Positions 1 to 8,812 of a DNA stretch of 64,000 bases are shown one piece after another. Each line of letters opens with the position of its first letter. Position 1 is the stretch's first letter. The stretch covers positions 219,425-283,424 of the forward strand of contig DHVX01000062.1 of NCBI GenBank assembly GCA_002412885.1. Direction: 5' to 3'. Position numbers and translations under genes: made by a program. The notes under the pieces are model-generated. The model saw only the letters and a list, made by a program, of their open reading frames with translations, was not told the origin of the DNA and searched no databases. Source of the stretch: Bacteroidales bacterium UBA5197 (lineage in GTDB: Bacteria > Bacteroidota > Bacteroidia > Bacteroidales > Lentimicrobiaceae).

Positions 1-57
1 TCCCTCGTCCCTACTTACTTGTCCTTTTTACTTACCGCTCACCTCTCACCTCTCTTT
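1..57. repeat. Pyrimidine-rich simple-sequence island
   Basis: This short C/T-rich stretch is built from near-repeats of TCCCTCGTCC, ACTTGTCC and CACCTCTCACC. It resembles the island at 31553-31668, which uses the same CTCGTCCC words. It lies just past the stop codon of the minus-strand beta-propeller gene and encodes nothing recognisable. Confidence 0.5.
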
Positions 58-1614
58 TCACTTCCCAACTTCTCTAAGATCCACAACAATCAGCGCCTTT
101 TCAGCTTTATCATATAAAAGATCACCATTTACAATTGCACCGGGAGTTGCCTTTAACTCAGCAACACGGTTGCCGGCTTCATCGATAACGGAACATTTGT
201 CCGCTTTTGAAATCAACTTATAACCCGAATATTGATTGTGATAAAACATCAGCTCATCCTTTTCAATGGTTTCTTCTATTTCAAGCTGACTGTTTATCGA
301 AAGTACTTTACCATCGGTTGTCACCACAAACAAATTTTCTGGCCATAGCTCAAACAAAGCCAATACTTTATTTTCACGTTCTATAAAGATATTTGAGCCG
401 GTAAAATATTCAAACCCGATTTTATTTCCCAAATTAAAGTCTTTTGTCACTAATTTTTGTCCGTCGGCCATGGAACAAACCATTATTCTATTGGCAAATA
501 GAAGGAATATCTGGTCGTTAATCACTTCATGACTAATAATCTGCAATTCCTTCTCTTTGATAAAGGAAAAGTATTCCTGAACGCCGGTTTCCCGGTTGAA
601 TGCCGCAACAAACGGTTCACCGATTTTGACCTTTCTGTTCCCCAGATTTCCCAGACCTTTGTTTATCATATAAACCGAATTGTCGTCAAGATAAAGTGCC
701 GACTGACTTCCCATATCCTTGGGAATCGGATACTGCCATGCCAGTTCCCCGGTATTCTTATTGAGTTTTACAATCTCCTCCCGTGTGGCAAAATAGATGT
801 AATCGTTGTCAATCAGGGTGTTTGAAACCAGATCTGTTACAACATCATGTCCTGTAGTAACCACAAAAGTTCCGGTAAGAAACCCCAGTGCCAGGCCGGC
901 TGCGTTGGCTGCTACCATTCCGGTGTAGTCCTTTTTTCCGGTAAGGGCATGATAATCCCATCCTCTGCCGGTACGCAGATTTACTGCATGAAGGCCGGAT
1001 GAAGCAACAATCAAAGTGGAATCGTTGATATAGAAAGCTTCGTTCCAGCCATAATCGTGTTCAAGAAAGCGTTCCCATTTTACTGCCCCGGTGCGCATGT
1101 CAATACCCCGCAGATCGTTGGTGTAGCCCGAGCTACCTTTATAACGGTATCCAATCCCGATATCGGCGGCTGAATTAGCCATCATAATCCCGTTTTTAAT
1201 TGTCCACAGCTTGTTTCCGGTATTCAGATCAAGGCCTGTGCTCTTGCCACCAAAACCTGTTATAAGATTGTTATTGAAATGTTGAATATAATTGCTTGCA
1301 TAATACATCTCCATACTCCAAATCACCTTGCTGGTTTGCGGGTCGAACTGAACGAGTTTACCGTTGTTGTCAAGATATTTCCCGTTTCTGCTCAGATTCC
1401 TCAGTTGAAGGCTTATATACCCGGTTGTAGTATCCAGAAAAAAGTCGTGAATCCGCTGGGGAAAGGTGTACAAAACCCCGTTAATATCTGTATTGCTGAT
1501 GATGTTTGTACCAAATGACTGTTCATTTGACAAAACCTTTACTGATACTTGCTGGGCATGGGCTGCGAAATAAAAGGCCAGAAAGGTGATGACGATTAAA
1601 ATGATTTTTTTCAT
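58..1614 (-). CDS. Secreted PQQ-like beta-propeller repeat protein
   Basis: The protein has about 518 residues. It starts with a clear Sec signal peptide (MKKIILIV, then a hydrophobic run ending AAHAQQ). An in-frame ATG 39 bases further upstream would add a polar leader before the signal peptide, so I chose the inner start at 1612-1614. The body carries repeated short blades of the PQQ/quinoprotein type, such as LDLNTGNKLWTIKNG, IDMRTGAVKWERF and LNKNTGELAWQYPIP, which fit a beta-propeller fold. No catalytic quinoprotein motif is visible, so a binding or scaffolding role outside the cytoplasm is more likely than dehydrogenase activity. The next gene upstream (minus strand) ends 42 bases away and is also secreted. 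Confidence 0.8.
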   Translation of the reverse strand: MKKIILIVITFLAFYFAAHAQQVSVKVLSNEQSFGTNIISNTDINGVLYTFPQRIHDFFLDTTTGYISLQLRNLSRNGKYLDNNGKLVQFDPQTSKVIWSMEMYYASNYIQHFNNNLITGFGGKSTGLDLNTGNKLWTIKNGIMMANSAADIGIGYRYKGSSGYTNDLRGIDMRTGAVKWERFLEHDYGWNEAFYINDSTLIVASSGLHAVNLRTGRGWDYHALTGKKDYTGMVAANAAGLALGFLTGTFVVTTGHDVVTDLVSNTLIDNDYIYFATREEIVKLNKNTGELAWQYPIPKDMGSQSALYLDDNSVYMINKGLGNLGNRKVKIGEPFVAAFNRETGVQEYFSFIKEKELQIISHEVINDQIFLLFANRIMVCSMADGQKLVTKDFNLGNKIGFEYFTGSNIFIERENKVLALFELWPENLFVVTTDGKVLSINSQLEIEETIEKDELMFYHNQYSGYKLISKADKCSVIDEAGNRVAELKATPGAIVNGDLLYDKAEKALIVVDLREVGK

Positions 1615-1656
1615 AGATTTTTTTTTGTTTTGTTTTAAGCAATCCGTCTCCACATT

Positions 1657-2433
1657 TCATTTTTGCACTTGTACACTCCCCGACAATTTTCCTTTGCAAT
1701 AATCCTGTTCCACTCCGACAAGTTCAAGACTATAACGCTTCCCATTGATAAAATTTACATCCATCCTCACGAATCCAAATTTTTCATTAAATAGCATTGT
1801 TGAAAGATAAGTAGTTCTTCTGTGCCGGGTCTTAATCCTGATATTTTTACAAAGAATATCTTCATCCATGTATCTGACAAGTGTATCTTTTGCAACAGTG
1901 TATTTGTGGGATGCCCAAACCATTTTCTTGTCTGATATTTCCGGATTGTTATTACCCATAATCAAACCATTTTTCCATTTCTTTTTACCGTGACGGAACT
2001 CGAAATAAGGAGAAAATGCAACTTCGTTGATCAGGTCTCGGGGTGGGTGAATCCATATTAATTTCTTATCCTCAATTAAACCAGTTAATTCTTCGCTAAA
2101 TACAGAATCTCTTACAAGATATTCGTACTTAACCATAGTTTGCTCATGGTAGCAGTCTGGTAGTACCTTAAGCTTAAGCAACATCTGTTCCTGAAATATG
2201 TCTGATGGATTTGAATTCTCATAATATATGAAATCTTCTGGCTCCACAGTAGTTGTAAGAAGATATGTAAACTCCCTATATGCCTGATAGATTGAATTAT
2301 CAGTGGTGTATCTGCAAAAAATTGTAGTATCGCACTCTTCATCAGACAGAGAAGAATTTTGACATTTACTGTTCTTTGGAAGAATTCCCAAACAAAGTAA
2401 CAGTATGAATAATCCGTTTGATATCTGATTCAT
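1657..2433 (-). CDS. Hypothetical secreted protein
   Basis: I do not recognise this family. The product has about 258 residues from the inner ATG at 2431-2433, which puts a hydrophobic signal segment (GLFILLLCLGIL) right at the N-terminus. A longer start adds nine residues. The rest is a mixed alpha/beta sequence with several cysteines and no transmembrane helix after the signal, so a periplasmic or surface protein is likely. It precedes the beta-propeller gene on the same strand with a 42-base gap, and the two may be co-transcribed. Confidence 0.6.
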   Translation of the reverse strand: MNQISNGLFILLLCLGILPKNSKCQNSSLSDEECDTTIFCRYTTDNSIYQAYREFTYLLTTTVEPEDFIYYENSNPSDIFQEQMLLKLKVLPDCYHEQTMVKYEYLVRDSVFSEELTGLIEDKKLIWIHPPRDLINEVAFSPYFEFRHGKKKWKNGLIMGNNNPEISDKKMVWASHKYTVAKDTLVRYMDEDILCKNIRIKTRHRRTTYLSTMLFNEKFGFVRMDVNFINGKRYSLELVGVEQDYCKGKLSGSVQVQK

Positions 2434-2719
2434 TTTTAGTATTTTAGTACAATACATCAATGTAATTCTAATTAATAGTTGTGATTTTGCACTATTCTAA
2501 AATCCATTGGGGCGTTTACGGTATAAATACAATTCAAACACTGCAATTGGCGGGTAAATTTACTACTTAATTATTCTTTCGAGATAGATATTAATAAATT
2601 TTAACACTGTTCAAATGTGCTTTAAAGGCCGTTTGAAAAGTATTAGAATCTGCCATAAACTCAGGGATGGGCTTTTCATAATAAACACAATGTTCAGATA
2701 AATGATTCACTTTCCCTTC

Positions 2720-4174
2720 CTATCTCACAAACTTACAACCTACACTTCTGTTGCCGACTGCCAGCCGGGCGATATACAATCCGGATGCAAGGTTTGGGAG
2801 AGCCACATCAAAACTTTCGGATTTGTCAGCGAAAACCGACTTATCCTGTCTGATGATTTTGCCGGTGTTGTCATAAATAAACAACGCTGCATCAGGCAAT
2901 TTGCCGGATGTGACAATACGCAGCTTTTCTTCATCAGCAATATAAAATATTTTGACTGTTTCCTCAGGATTGATTTTTTCAGCCAGTCCGACCGGAGGAC
3001 TGCTCAGGTTGATGTCCATTACCACGCCTTCAATCACAGTCAGATCATAAGGAATATCTGCGGGAGGCATGGTGTACCAGCCATTGGCCGAGCCTCCCCA
3101 TCCGAAATTAAAATGAAAAAGTTCATCGGTATTGTAGCCATCAATAACCACATTATGGCCCACAGTCCAGTCTGCATTAACCAGTGCAAGGTGTGCCGGC
3201 AGGGCCTGCATAATGTTTTGGGCAAGTTGAGTGTTCAGGTCAGGATTGGTAGAACCTTCCAACCGCGCATCGGAATATCCGAACCTTATATAAGCATCGA
3301 AAGCCTGATCAACCCCATAAGTTCCAGAAACCGAAGAGCTGTAAACCTGTTTAGCTGCTGCTCCGCAGGCAAAAGTCAGGGCTGCTTTATCGGTATTGGT
3401 AAGCGGAACCCCTTGCAGGTAATGTGCTTCGAGGGTATCAAGATAAACGTTGAGATGATCCCATGAAGGGAATCCCCGGGTTTCCCAGTCATTGTCAATC
3501 CAGTAACTGTTTCCGGATCCAAAATTATGGTAATAGTCATCCGCATCAGAAAACCGTGTTTCATTGGTTTTGTGGTGAAAATTGACAATCTGAGCCATGG
3601 CAGTCGCCGGACATCCTGCATAACTTCGCATCTGGGTTTGGCCGTCAATGGGGCAAAGGGCATTGTAGGGAGAAGTCTGTGTCCAGTTGGTAAACAACCA
3701 GCCTCCGGTAGATGACCAACCTGCAGGGGGCCATTGCTGAAAATCGCCGGGAATCCTATTTTGATCGGTCAGGGAAGCCCATTTTTGCCGGTTGATGTTT
3801 GATTCTGACGATTCCGCACTTGCCAACTCGAGTCTGGTTTTAAGATCGTGCTGAAAGATCGGCAAAAAACTTTCCCAGGCGATCCCCTCTCCGAAATATC
3901 CTTCATCTGACCATGCCAGGACAGGAGGAAGCAAGCGGTTTGAAGAAATTACAATAAATCCCTGCGGAATGCATTGAAATACCCAGGCAATTGAATCATT
4001 TCCAGAAACAAGGGGCTCGGGATTAAGTAAGGTTTGGCCCGGATGTCTTAAACTGATATAAGATTCTGCTGCATTCTGCGCTTCGCTTCGATTGACTGTC
4101 TGTGCATGGGTTTTAATGTTGAAGATAAATACGCAGATTACTGCAACAAACAACAAACGGATCACATTTCTCAT
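2720..4174 (-). CDS. C10 family cysteine peptidase (streptopain-like) with T9SS sorting domain
   Basis: The protein has 484 residues. Residues 1-24 form a signal peptide, followed by a propeptide-like region to about residue 145, as in SpeB-type zymogens. The catalytic core shows the C10 hallmarks: Cys188 in YAGCPATAMAQI, His340 in GHNVVIDGYN, and the conserved FNFGWGG segment around Trp359. The last ~85 residues (about 400-484) form a beta-rich tail with ASGLYIARL and a short basic end, typical of type A T9SS C-terminal signals. It is therefore predicted to be an exported or surface-attached secreted protease. It stands alone, with gaps of 286 and 589 bases to its neighbours. Confidence in the family is high; the substrate is unknown. 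Confidence 0.9.
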   Translation of the reverse strand: MRNVIRLLFVAVICVFIFNIKTHAQTVNRSEAQNAAESYISLRHPGQTLLNPEPLVSGNDSIAWVFQCIPQGFIVISSNRLLPPVLAWSDEGYFGEGIAWESFLPIFQHDLKTRLELASAESSESNINRQKWASLTDQNRIPGDFQQWPPAGWSSTGGWLFTNWTQTSPYNALCPIDGQTQMRSYAGCPATAMAQIVNFHHKTNETRFSDADDYYHNFGSGNSYWIDNDWETRGFPSWDHLNVYLDTLEAHYLQGVPLTNTDKAALTFACGAAAKQVYSSSVSGTYGVDQAFDAYIRFGYSDARLEGSTNPDLNTQLAQNIMQALPAHLALVNADWTVGHNVVIDGYNTDELFHFNFGWGGSANGWYTMPPADIPYDLTVIEGVVMDINLSSPPVGLAEKINPEETVKIFYIADEEKLRIVTSGKLPDAALFIYDNTGKIIRQDKSVFADKSESFDVALPNLASGLYIARLAVGNRSVGCKFVR

Positions 4175-4763
4175 AATTAAGTATATTTATCAGGCAAATA
4201 TAAGAACTATAGAAATCATATTCGGGTAATTTGCGTAATTCGAGGTTAAAATATTTGTTCCTGCAGGGCGTCATACTGAGTTGAAACTCAAAAAAAAATT
4301 GAGCATAATGCGGAGATGATAGTGTAACTAAAACGCTCAAAGATTACATTCAGCCTGGGGAATTGTAAAGCGGGATGTCGCAAATAATTGCCTGGCAGCA
4401 GAACAATGTAATTTGATATTGTAAGAATATTGTAATTATTCAATACAATTATGTAACACTATTCTATCTCAATCACCCCACCTTTGATATTCATAACAAG
4501 AACTGTTTTTCTGGTTCTTTTTAGGGTAAAAAAACCGGTTTGCCAGGTTGGCGCAACGGCATCAGGAACATGGTTATTTTCCAACCTTCTTACCATGACC
4601 AACGAAAAGGTAGTCGAGCCTGATAAACGTTAACCGGTTTTTAACCCTGAATTTCAGGCTTCCTATTAAATTAACAGGGATCGGGGCTTCGGGATTCATA
4701 AAATGTACTGCTGATCGAACAAATTATTGAACATTCCCTGAATCAAAATCTTATATCAAAAAA
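4175..4763. other. Gene-free interval, 589 bases
   Basis: I found no credible gene here. Possible ORFs are short and have no family resemblance. The region separates the divergent C10 peptidase (minus) and PfpI-like (plus) genes and must hold both promoters. A short phrase near 4233 (CGTAATTCGAGGTTAAA) recurs almost identically near 8621 upstream of ileS, which suggests degenerate dispersed repeat material. Confidence 0.5.
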
Positions 4764-5468
4764 ATGGACACAAATATGAAAGTATTAATCGTCCTTACAT
4801 CGCACAGCGATTTGGGCAATACCGGTGAAAAAACCGGTTTTTGGATTGAAGAATTTGCCGCACCTTATTATGTGCTGGCTGATGCAGGTGTCGATTTAAC
4901 CATTGCTTCTCCCAAAGGAGGGCAGCCGCCGGTTGACCCCAAAAGTGAGGCACCTGATGCACAGACCGCCTCCACTAAAAGATTTTACAGCGATTATGAA
5001 TTAATCGACAAAGTTGCTCATACTTTAGAGCTAAGTGAAGTAGATGAATCGGATTATGATGCGGTTTTTTATCCCGGAGGCCATGGTCCATTGTGGGATT
5101 TAGCGACGGATGCACAATCAATTGAACTAATCGAAAACTTCGTTAAACGCAATAAACCGGTGGTATTTGTTTGCCACGCGCCTGCAGCATTGGTCAACGT
5201 GAAAGCACCAAATGGTGAGCCATTGGTGAAAGATAAAGAGGTTACAGGATTCTCAAATTCGGAAGAAGAAGCTGTAAAATTAACAGAGGTAGTTCCTTTT
5301 TTGCTGGAAGACGAAATAAAAAAATTGGGCGGCCAATACAGCAGCGGTCCTGACTGGGGGGTTTATGTGAAAAAAGACGGCTTACTAATAACCGGTCAGA
5401 ATCCGGCATCTTCCGAAGCCGCTGCCAAAGCATTGTTGGAAGAGTTAAAGAAGAAGAAAGAATATTGA
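4764..5468 (+). CDS. Type 1 glutamine amidotransferase-like (DJ-1/PfpI, Hsp31-like) protein
   Basis: The protein has 234 residues of the DJ-1/PfpI superfamily. The nucleophile elbow is VFVCHAPAAL with Cys137 followed by His138, and an upstream YPGGHGP motif forms the oxyanion region. Hsp31/YhbO-type relatives are reported as glyoxalases, chaperones or protein deglycases in stress protection; which activity applies here cannot be read from sequence. No signal peptide is present, so it is cytosolic. Two candidate starts exist (codons 1 and 5); the first follows an A-rich stretch. The next gene, an oxidoreductase, starts 10 bases after its stop, so they form an operon. A degraded copy of its 5' end lies at 6481-6549. 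Confidence 0.88.
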   Translation: MDTNMKVLIVLTSHSDLGNTGEKTGFWIEEFAAPYYVLADAGVDLTIASPKGGQPPVDPKSEAPDAQTASTKRFYSDYELIDKVAHTLELSEVDESDYDAVFYPGGHGPLWDLATDAQSIELIENFVKRNKPVVFVCHAPAALVNVKAPNGEPLVKDKEVTGFSNSEEEAVKLTEVVPFLLEDEIKKLGGQYSSGPDWGVYVKKDGLLITGQNPASSEAAAKALLEELKKKKEY

Positions 5469-5478
5469 ATTTGGAAAG

Positions 5479-6474
5479 ATGAATAAAGTAATCCTGTTAA
5501 ACAAAAGACCAGTTGGGAAACCGGTATTGGGTGATTTTAAATTTACCAGCGAGTCGATTCCATCACCTTCGGAAGGCGAAATTCTGCTGAAGACTTTATA
5601 CGTTTCGGTCGATCCGTATTTGCGTGGCCGCATGAATGATTCCAAATCCTATGTACCTTCCTTCGAATTAAACAAACCTATACAATCGGGTATTATTGCT
5701 GAAATTATGGTTTCACATCATACCGGATTTAAAGTGGGTGATTTCGTATCCGGAAATTTAGAGTGGAAAGAATATCAAATCTTAAACGGCGAGGGTCTGA
5801 ATAAGTTAAATGCCAGTGCTTCTGAATTGACACCTTTTTTAGGAATTCTGGGAATGACTGGTTTGACCGCTTACCTGGGTCTGACTGAAATTGGATGTCC
5901 GAAGCCAGGAGAAACATTGGTCGTTTCCGGAGCAGCCGGGGCAGTGGGAAGTGTTGTCGGACAAATTGGCAAGATTATGGGTTGCAATGTAGTGGGAATT
6001 GCTGGTTCGGATGAAAAGACAGATATGCTTCTGTCAAAATTTAAATTCGATCGGGCAATCAATTATAAAACCACTCCTGATATGCAGGAAGCAATCCGGG
6101 AGGCTTGCCCCAATGGCGTTGACATCTATTTCGATAACGTAGGTGGTGAGATTTCGGATGCCGTTCTGGCGAACATTAATAAATATGCCCGTATAGCAGT
6201 TTGCGGAGCCATATCGCTTTACAACGAGACGGAAATGCCGGTTGGACCACGGTTACAGCCAATTATTTTAACAAAAAGCGCCACAATGCGTGGATTTATT
6301 ATTTCTGATTTTTCCGGAAAATTTCCGGAAGCAATTCAGTCGTTAGCCCATTGGTTAAAAGAAGGTAAACTCACTTATGCGGAAACTATTGTTGAAGGAT
6401 TCGACCGCATTCCACAAGCATTTATTGATCTGTTTGAAGGTAAAAATGAAGGTAAAATGATCGTAAAAATTTGA
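5479..6474 (+). CDS. Zinc-independent NADP-dependent medium-chain oxidoreductase (PTGR/CurA-like)
   Basis: The protein has 331 residues. It carries the nucleotide-binding loop SGAAGAVGSVVGQIGK and the YVSVDPYLRGRMND segment characteristic of the leukotriene B4 dehydrogenase / prostaglandin reductase / CurA branch of the MDR superfamily. No zinc-ligand pattern is visible. Such enzymes reduce alpha,beta-unsaturated carbonyls with NADPH. Pairing with a DJ-1/PfpI-like gene 10 bases upstream suggests detoxification of reactive carbonyls, which is an inference from context. The protein is cytosolic and full length. Confidence 0.88.
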   Translation: MNKVILLNKRPVGKPVLGDFKFTSESIPSPSEGEILLKTLYVSVDPYLRGRMNDSKSYVPSFELNKPIQSGIIAEIMVSHHTGFKVGDFVSGNLEWKEYQILNGEGLNKLNASASELTPFLGILGMTGLTAYLGLTEIGCPKPGETLVVSGAAGAVGSVVGQIGKIMGCNVVGIAGSDEKTDMLLSKFKFDRAINYKTTPDMQEAIREACPNGVDIYFDNVGGEISDAVLANINKYARIAVCGAISLYNETEMPVGPRLQPIILTKSATMRGFIISDFSGKFPEAIQSLAHWLKEGKLTYAETIVEGFDRIPQAFIDLFEGKNEGKMIVKI

Positions 6475-6480
6475 AAAAAT

Positions 6481-6549
6481 TTGAAAGTACTAATCGTCCT
6501 TACATCGCACAGCGATCTGGACAATACCGGTGAGAAATTATCGTATTAA
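6481..6549 (+). pseudogene. Remnant of a second PfpI-like gene (5' end only)
   Basis: From TTG at 6481 to TAA at 6547-6549 the sequence encodes LKVLIVLTSHSDLDNTGEK plus three residues. The first 19 match residues 5-23 of the gene at 4764 almost exactly, and the DNA matches 4777-4832 with only a few substitutions. The homology then stops abruptly. It is best read as what is left of a tandem paralogue after deletion. Confidence 0.75.
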
Positions 6550-6584
6550 CGCAGATTAACATAGTTTTTAAAACTCACAAAAAG

Positions 6585-6935
6585 ATGAAAGAGAAACGAG
6601 ATAAGTTGAATCTGGCTGACAGTAAGTCGGACAACAAAGAAAAAAACGATCTGCAGGGGTATCCGACTTATCCCGCAAGCGAGGACATTTACAAAAACTT
6701 TCAGGAAGAAGAAGAAATAAACCCTGAAGATCTATCCAAAACAAAAGAACCAAACCGTAACAATGCCTTAAGAAGGAAAGCGCTTGATGATAAGTCCGGT
6801 GAAAATGATCTGGATGTTCCTGGAGCAGAATTGGATGATGAAATGGAAATCATAGGCAGTGAAGACGAAGAGAACAATTACTACAGTTTAGGTGGCGACG
6901 ACCATCTCGATCTGGAAGAGGATCAGGGAATCTAA
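6585..6935 (+). CDS. Small, very acidic hydrophilic protein of unknown function
   Basis: The protein has 116 residues, with no hydrophobic core, signal or cysteine. It has long Glu/Asp runs and the C-terminal pattern LDVPGAELDDEMEIIGSED followed by YYSLGGDDH. I associate this tail with short hypothetical proteins in Bacteroidota. The composition suggests an intrinsically disordered, possibly stress-related protein. It lies between the PfpI/oxidoreductase pair and a hemerythrin gene. Function is unknown. Confidence 0.7.
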   Translation: MKEKRDKLNLADSKSDNKEKNDLQGYPTYPASEDIYKNFQEEEEINPEDLSKTKEPNRNNALRRKALDDKSGENDLDVPGAELDDEMEIIGSEDEENNYYSLGGDDHLDLEEDQGI

Positions 6936-7216
6936 AACACCATTCTAACCTTGAAGGAATTACAAAAAAATTACAATCTTAGTTGAGCCTGGAGTTCATA
7001 GCAGTAAATTTGGATTTAATGTAGCTTATCTGGTTGGATATCCGGCTGAATAGATTTAAATCTGATTCACTGATTACATTCCCCCAAATGTATGGGAATA
7101 ATGTAACCTTTTTCTTCAATTGTATAATGCTTTCCTGTTAACTTCGACTGAACTTTAACTTCTGAGAGTTATTTTCACAAATGCGCGGCCAGTGCGGAGA
7201 TCAAAATTTAAACCCT

Positions 7217-7690
7217 ATGAAAACAATAACAAAAGCACTCATTGAGCATCATAATGAAATGCGAAAATTGGTCAAGGAAATAAAAAAAGATCCATCAAAA
7301 TTTATTTTCCTGAAGAAACATCTTGACATTCATCACGAACTGGAAGAAGATTTGCTGCTGAGCAAATTACACGTCAAGAAAGAAGTTAAAGCTGAATCAC
7401 TTGAATCGCAGGAAGAACATTTTGTACTTAATATTTTACTATTGGATTTGGCTGATTTTCCGAAAGATAATGCCAGATGGATGGTGAAGTTTAAGGTATT
7501 TGAAGAAATTCTGGATCACCATTTGACCGAAGAGGAAGAGGATTTGTTTCCTGAAGCTGAAAATATTTTATCTAAAGAGGAACAAACCGCTTCAGGCGCC
7601 CAATTCATGGAATTAAAGGAAAGGCGTTTATTAGCTGCTTTGGAAACAAAACCTGTGAGAGAGTTGGAAAAACCCAAAAAAGCAGAATAA
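7217..7690 (+). CDS. Hemerythrin-domain protein
   Basis: The product has about 157 residues from the ATG at 7217; a longer frame from 7181 adds a polar leader without support. The HHE-type pattern of iron ligands is visible along a helical bundle: IEHHNEM near the start, DIHHELEEDLL, EEHF, and LDHHLTEEEEDLFPE. Such proteins bind a di-iron centre and are implicated in O2, NO or peroxide sensing and iron storage. The C-terminus is lysine-rich. It follows the acidic protein after a 281-base gap and probably has its own promoter. Confidence 0.85.
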   Translation: MKTITKALIEHHNEMRKLVKEIKKDPSKFIFLKKHLDIHHELEEDLLLSKLHVKKEVKAESLESQEEHFVLNILLLDLADFPKDNARWMVKFKVFEEILDHHLTEEEEDLFPEAENILSKEEQTASGAQFMELKERRLLAALETKPVRELEKPKKAE

Positions 7691-7749
7691 ATCATTGCCT
7701 CACCTTGTTTTTACGGCTGTGCCTGCCAGCATTCATATACTGGCTTTAA

Positions 7750-8013
7750 TCACCCTTTTTTTAAATCAGCCTTAGCGCTCTTTTCCATTTCAGCAAGCCT
7801 GGTATAGTAATCAGGAAACTCCTTTAAATGAGCCAAGGCTATTTCTCCGGTCAACTTTCCGTCGTTGTCGGTGACATTGGTTTGCGGATCTATTGATCCG
7901 TGCTCAAGTTCAACATTCATGCCCATGGTAAACTGTTCAAGGCTAACTTCTTTCCAGTCAATTTTGAGCATGTTGCCGATTTCTTTTGCTTCAGTTTCAT
8001 TGAATTGTTTCAT
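7750..8013 (-). CDS. DUF5661-like small protein
   Basis: From the inner ATG at 8011-8013 the product has 87 residues (MKQFNETEAKEIG onwards). It carries the EQFTMGMNVELEHGS and ALAHLKEFPDYYTRL segments I associate with DUF5661. The frame extends 42 codons further upstream, but that part (YNIFLEIYNAYQYNVYEFYT) does not resemble the family. The function of this family is not known to me. The protein is convergent with the hemerythrin gene. Confidence 0.65.
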   Translation of the reverse strand: MKQFNETEAKEIGNMLKIDWKEVSLEQFTMGMNVELEHGSIDPQTNVTDNDGKLTGEIALAHLKEFPDYYTRLAEMEKSAKADLKKG

Positions 8014-8677
8014 GACTTTAGTGAGTTTAACAGGTATTGCTGATCCGCTGATTTGCATCCAGTGCCTGGTTATCACAGTGTAAAATTCATAGACATTGTA
8101 TTGATAAGCATTATATATTTCTAAAAATATATTATACAATTATCACATTTTCAGGGTGATGTTGTTTCCTTAAAATAGCAGCCAGCAGAAAGTGTGTAGC
8201 CAATTTAAATACTACCTCATTTATCTATCAATGTTATAATCCTGTTATATGTTGTTTCGGTTTCGGTTTTATCTTTGAAATTGGTTATTATTTTCTCCCC
8301 GTTCCTTTTTGAAATTATTAAAAATGACTGCCTAAATTTGTCCATAATTTTAATATTGTTCCTGTTTTCTAATTGCTCAACGATCAATGCCGGAGGTCAA
8401 TTTTAGAAGGTCGCTCCCGCGGATACTGAAAATTTGAGCTCTTCTTAAAGGATGTTCGTTCTCTTTCAAATAACATCCAAATCATCGCTGCCAGAGGCTA
8501 GCCACTGAAACCCGAAACGATATCCGTGAAAACCATTTTAATCCATATCACCGTGTCTCGGCCTTAGACGAGATCCGTGTGCTATAGAAGCAACCTGACG
8601 TCGCCAGTAGGAATTTCCGTAATTCGCGGTTAAATAATTTCGCTCCGACGGTTATTGAATCAGGTAATCCTGCTACA

Positions 8678-8693
8678 CGCGTCAGGGGACGCG
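8678..8693. repeat. REP-like hairpin, single copy
   Basis: Perfect 6-bp stem CGCGTC/GACGCG with an AGGG loop. The same core occurs at 25483, 25559 and 57045, with variants at 25629 and 56517. This copy lies 120 bases upstream of the ileS start. Confidence 0.75.
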
Positions 8694-8765
8694 CGTAAAC
8701 AGCAGGTGGAAAATCCCCTAACCCAAAATAAATCAGCACTTAATCAAAAATTCAGGGAAATTTCC

Positions 8766-8773
8766 TAATTTTG
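8766..8773 (+). promoter_or_regulatory. Predicted ileS -7 promoter element
   Basis: TAATTTTG fits the Bacteroidota -7 consensus TAnnTTTG and lies 40 bases before the ileS start codon. I see no good -33 box. Confidence 0.5.
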
Positions 8774-8812
8774 CACCTCTTTTACAAATAGCCTAAACCC
8801 ACAGGAGCATTA

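Larger units (their letters stand above)
8014..8812. other. Gene-free interval upstream of ileS
   Basis: About 800 bases without a credible gene. It contains one copy of the dispersed CGCGTC-AGGG-GACGCG hairpin (8678-8693), a CGTAATTCGCGGTTAAA phrase near 8621 that recurs near 4233, and the ileS promoter at 8766-8773. The remainder looks like degenerate repeat material. Confidence 0.5.

Noticed and set aside
2702..3466. 254-codon plus-strand frame opposite the C10 peptidase
   Set aside because: It is antisense to a gene with intact catalytic motifs and has no recognisable domain of its own.
8548..8739. 63-codon minus-strand frame upstream of ileS
   Set aside because: It covers the REP-like hairpin and degenerate repeat phrases; no domain.
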